Assembly (NCBI RefSeq): GCF_000761545.1
Contig: NZ_JPMY01000010.1
Location: forward strand, 124,001 to 188,000
Origin: Pseudomonas sp. ML96
GTDB taxonomy: Bacteria > Pseudomonadota > Gammaproteobacteria > Pseudomonadales > Pseudomonadaceae
Length of the DNA: 64,000 nucleotides
Direction of reading: 5' to 3'
Below, in pieces: positions 61,643-64,000 of this stretch. Numbering within the stretch: the first letter of the stretch is position 1; each line of letters opens with the position of its first letter. The notes below the pieces were generated by a model, which was not told the origin of the DNA, ran no database searches, and saw nothing but the letters and a program-made list of their open reading frames with translations. The translations under genes and the position numbers were made by a program.

Positions 61643-62401
61643 ATGGAACTCAAAGACAAAGTCATCATCATCACCGGCGGCTGCCAGGGCCTGGGTCGCG
61701 CCATGGGCGAATACCTGGCCGGCAAGGGCGCCAAGCTGGCGCTGGTCGACCTGAACCAGGAAAAACTCGACGAAGCCGTGGCTGCCTGCAAGGCCGCCGG
61801 CGGTGACGCCCGTGCCTACCTGTGCAACGTGGCCAATGAAGAGCAGGTGACCCACATGGTCGCCCAGGTGGCCGAGGACTTCGGCGCCATCAATGGCCTG
61901 GTCAACAACGCCGGCATCCTGCGCGATGGCCTGACCATCAAGATCAAGGACGGCGAGATGACCAAGATGAGCCTGGCCCAGTGGCAGGCGGTGATCGACG
62001 TCAACCTGACCGGCGTGTTCCTCTGCACCCGTGAAGTGGCGGCGAAGATGATCGAGCTGAAGAACACCGGCGCCATCGTCAACATCTCCTCCATCTCCCG
62101 CGCCGGCAACATGGGCCAGGCCAACTACTCCGCGGCCAAGGCCGGCGTCGCCGCCGACACCGTGGTGTGGGCCAAGGAACTGGCGCGCTATGGCATCCGT
62201 GTCGCGGGCGTCGCGCCGGGCTTCATCGAGACCGAGATGACCGGCGGCATGAAGCCGGAAGCCCTGGAGAAGATGACCGCCGGCATCCCGCTGCGCCGCA
62301 TGGGCAAGCCGACCGAGATCGCTCACTCCGTGGCCTACATCATGGAGAACGACTACTACACCGGTCGTATCCTCGAGCTCGACGGCGGCCTGCGCCTCTG
62401 A
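61643..62401 (+). CDS. SDR-family oxidoreductase, FabG-like
   Basis: 252-residue short-chain dehydrogenase. Cofactor motif ITGGCQGLG, NNAG at about 90, catalytic Ser in ISSISRAGN and Tyr-x3-Lys in NYSAAKAG. Probably reduces a 3-oxoacyl or other keto substrate with NAD(P)H; substrate unknown. ATG 61643 (MELKDKVIIITGG) follows GAGGAGCAGTGTT. Matches PA4389 position from memory. Confidence 0.93.
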   Translation: MELKDKVIIITGGCQGLGRAMGEYLAGKGAKLALVDLNQEKLDEAVAACKAAGGDARAYLCNVANEEQVTHMVAQVAEDFGAINGLVNNAGILRDGLTIKIKDGEMTKMSLAQWQAVIDVNLTGVFLCTREVAAKMIELKNTGAIVNISSISRAGNMGQANYSAAKAGVAADTVVWAKELARYGIRVAGVAPGFIETEMTGGMKPEALEKMTAGIPLRRMGKPTEIAHSVAYIMENDYYTGRILELDGGLRL

Positions 62402-62426
62402 TTGGGTTTCGATCTGCTGCGCGTCG

Positions 62427-62511
62427 GCCAGGCGTTGTTGGAGAAGGGCCTCGGGTGCTCATTTACAGCTCGTAAACTCCGCGCCCTCGGCCCTCCTCCG
62501 CCTAGCCTGGC
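62427..62511. repeat. Imperfect palindromic intergenic repeat element
   Basis: Arms GCCAGGC (62427) and GCCTGGC (62505-62511), inner arms GGAGAAGGGCC and GGCCCTCCTCC, and a centre TTTAC-AGCTC-GTAAA. It resembles dispersed palindromic repeats found between genes in Pseudomonas. Only one copy occurs in this window. Confidence 0.6.
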
Positions 62512-62542
62512 GCTAGCTCGCTAGATCGATTCTTCAGCCCGT

Positions 62543-62570
62543 AAAAAAGCCCCGCATTGCGGGGCTTTTT
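62543..62570. terminator. Bidirectional terminator between SDR and ChaN-like genes
   Basis: AAAAAAGCCCCGCA / TGCGGGGCTTTTT, then GTTG. Serves both convergent genes. Confidence 0.93.
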
Positions 62571-62593
62571 GTTGTGTGTAGACCGAGGCTATC

Positions 62594-63481
62594 TCACTTC
62601 TTGCGCAGCTTGGCGCAGTGATCCTCAGGCACATTGGCAGCGGTGTACCAGACATAGTCGGCACTGCCGGCAGCCGGTTCTTTACCGACTTCGGCGAGAA
62701 CCAGCACGGCATTGCCCTCGCCCGCACCGAGGTCGGCCAGGTGCAGTGGTACGCCCAGGTCCTTGCGTACATGGAAGGCACCGGCAAACAGCATGGCCGG
62801 CTGCGGCGCGGCAGCCAGGCGCTCGGCCATGCGCCGGTCACGTTGCTGCTGCACGGCGAGCATCGAAGGGATCTGGCTGTCCGGCAGCAGGCCGCAGTGC
62901 GACTCGCGGATGTCTTCGCGCAGCTTGTCCTGCACCGTTTTGGCAGCGGAGGCCTGACCCTGCAGGACCGGCGGCTTGCCATAGATCTGCATGATCTCGG
63001 CACGGTCCAAGTTGGCCGACAGCAACGGATAGGGCTGGCGCAGCTGGTACTGCACCAGCGCGCCGTACAGGCCCCAGTCCCAGTTCGGCAGCCAGGCCAG
63101 CGCGGCGAAGGTGTCAGCCGGCGCCTGCCCGGCGCGGGTCTGCGCCTGTACCTGTTCGACCTTGGCCTGCTGGTTGGGGTTGAGCATTTCCATCAGCACG
63201 CTGCCCTGCGGCCGCTGTGCAGACAGCTCGCGCGACAGCCACAGCTGCAGGGCGTGGTGGTCGGGGTTGTCGTGTTGCTCGCCGACCAGCACGCGCGGCG
63301 CCTTGGCCAGGCGCTCGACCAGTTGTTCCGGCGTGATGCTTTCACCGCTGGCCAGATCGACGATCTGGCCCAGCTCGGCGTGATCACGGCCCTCAGGGGC
63401 GATGGGCGCCGGGGGCGGCAGCACGCCGCGGGACTGGCAGGCGGCCAGCAGCGCAAAACAGCACAGCAGAAGAATACGCAT
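62594..63481 (-). CDS. ChaN-family haem-binding lipoprotein, PhuW-like
   Basis: 295-residue outer-membrane lipoprotein with lipobox ALLAAC (Cys 15). ChaN/TIKI-type fold with VLVGEQHDNPDHHALQ and the C-terminal LFAGAFHVRKDLGVPLHL. In P. aeruginosa PhuW sits in the phu haem-uptake operon; ChaN proteins bind haem dimers. Here it directly follows a PhuV-like ATPase gene on the same strand. Confidence 0.88.
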   Translation of the reverse strand: MRILLLCCFALLAACQSRGVLPPPAPIAPEGRDHAELGQIVDLASGESITPEQLVERLAKAPRVLVGEQHDNPDHHALQLWLSRELSAQRPQGSVLMEMLNPNQQAKVEQVQAQTRAGQAPADTFAALAWLPNWDWGLYGALVQYQLRQPYPLLSANLDRAEIMQIYGKPPVLQGQASAAKTVQDKLREDIRESHCGLLPDSQIPSMLAVQQQRDRRMAERLAAAPQPAMLFAGAFHVRKDLGVPLHLADLGAGEGNAVLVLAEVGKEPAAGSADYVWYTAANVPEDHCAKLRKK

Positions 63482-63500
63482 GAAGAATTCCTGAATGGGT

Positions 63501-64000
63501 TCAGCGCGCCACGATCAACGGGTGGCCGCGCTCCGGATGACGCTGGATCAGTACGTCGAGGCCGAACACCGCGCGCAGCGGTTCGGCCTGCAGTACCTCG
63601 TCGGGGCTGCCGAAGGCATGTGGGCGGCCATCCTGCAACAGCAGGATGCGGTCGCAGTAACGGGCGGCCAGGTTGAGGTCATGCAGGATCACCAGCACCG
63701 CCGCGCCCTGGCCAGCGAAGTCGCGCACGGCCTGCAAGGTGGTGTGCTGATGCAGCGGGTCGAGGGCCGAGGTCGGCTCGTCGAGCAGCAGCACCTGCCC
63801 TTCCCCGCCCGGCCACAGCTGCGCCAGCACCCGCGCCAGGTGCACACGCTGACGCTCGCCACCGGACAAGGCTAGATAGCTGCGCCCACGCAGGTGTTCG
63901 GCATCCGCCGCGCGCAGCGCCGCGTCGATAATCTCGGCATCGCGTACGCGGCCGGTGTCGTGCGGCAGGCGCCCCATGGCGACCACCTCGGCCACCGGGA
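63501..64000 (-). CDS. Haem ABC transporter ATPase, PhuV/HmuV-like, C-terminal part (cut by window edge)
   Basis: At least 166 residues of an ABC ATPase that powers haem import into the cytoplasm. The signature [17 protein letters not shown] and Walker [16 protein letters not shown] with H-loop ILHDLNLAA are visible. Walker A lies beyond the edge. The frame is open to base 64000, so the true start is off-window. 19 nt before the ChaN-like gene; together they belong to a phu-type haem-uptake operon. Confidence 0.88.
   Translation of the reverse strand, partial: PVAEVVAMGRLPHDTGRVRDAEIIDAALRAADAEHLRGRSYLALSGGERQRVHLARVLAQLWPGGEGQVLLLDEPTSALDPLHQHTTLQAVRDFAGQGAAVLVILHDLNLAARYCDRILLLQDGRPHAFGSPDEVLQAEPLRAVFGLDVLIQRHPERGHPLIVAR

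Overview
The window is chromosomal DNA of a gamma-proteobacterium, almost certainly a Pseudomonas other than P. aeruginosa. It is GC-rich with strong G/C bias at third codon positions. From memory, its gene order follows two P. aeruginosa blocks: roughly PA3792-PA3824 (leuA to queA) in the first half and PA4370-PA4389 (imelysin to the SDR gene) in the second. The species cannot be fixed from this sequence. I see no rRNA, CRISPR array, insertion sequence, prophage or plasmid gene.

Layout. 1-2.3 kb: a FecI/FecR/FecA-type iron signalling set behind a Fur-like box. 2.4-6 kb: a small lipoprotein, a YbdG-type mechanosensitive channel, and an isolated flagellin that carries a zinc-metalloprotease domain (flagellinolysin) behind a FliA-like promoter. 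6-13 kb: leuA with a candidate leader peptide, an alcohol dehydrogenase, and a methionine aminotransferase/omega-amidase pair. 11.7-21 kb: a long minus-strand housekeeping run (der, bamB, yfgM, hisS, ispG, rodZ, pilF, rlmN, ndk). 21-26.7 kb: the complete isc iron-sulfur operon with two IscR boxes upstream. 26.7-37.3 kb: cysE, trmJ, suhB, secDF-yajC, tgt, queA and a CPA2 antiporter. 37.5-40.3 kb: tRNA-Leu(CAA), a cold-shock protein, an RDD protein and a LemA/GIDE pair.

40.3-45.6 kb holds an exported cluster of two imelysin (M75) lipoproteins, a di-heme oxidoreductase lipoprotein and a DUF1513 protein. It resembles the logic of EfeO/EfeB iron uptake and is the best candidate here for a poorly described system. 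45.7-52 kb: a chemoreceptor with a FliA-like promoter and a structured leader that buries its ribosome binding site, then a MexVW-type efflux pair. 52-58 kb: ColR/ColS with inaA, divergent from an LtaS/OpgB-like transferase and a PAP2 phosphatase, which together look like a metal-responsive envelope-lipid module. 58-64 kb: groESL behind a clear heat-shock promoter, fxsA, a HugZ-like protein, an SDR, a palindromic repeat, and the start of a haem-uptake locus (ChaN/PhuW-like lipoprotein and PhuV-like ATPase) that runs off the window.

Two themes recur. One is iron and haem: FecIRA, isc, imelysin/DHOR, HugZ, PhuW/PhuV, and ColS with its iron-sensing motif. The other is motility: two separate candidate FliA promoters, one on the proteolytic flagellin and one on the chemoreceptor. 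Locus numbers and consensus motifs quoted from other species are from memory; no search was run.
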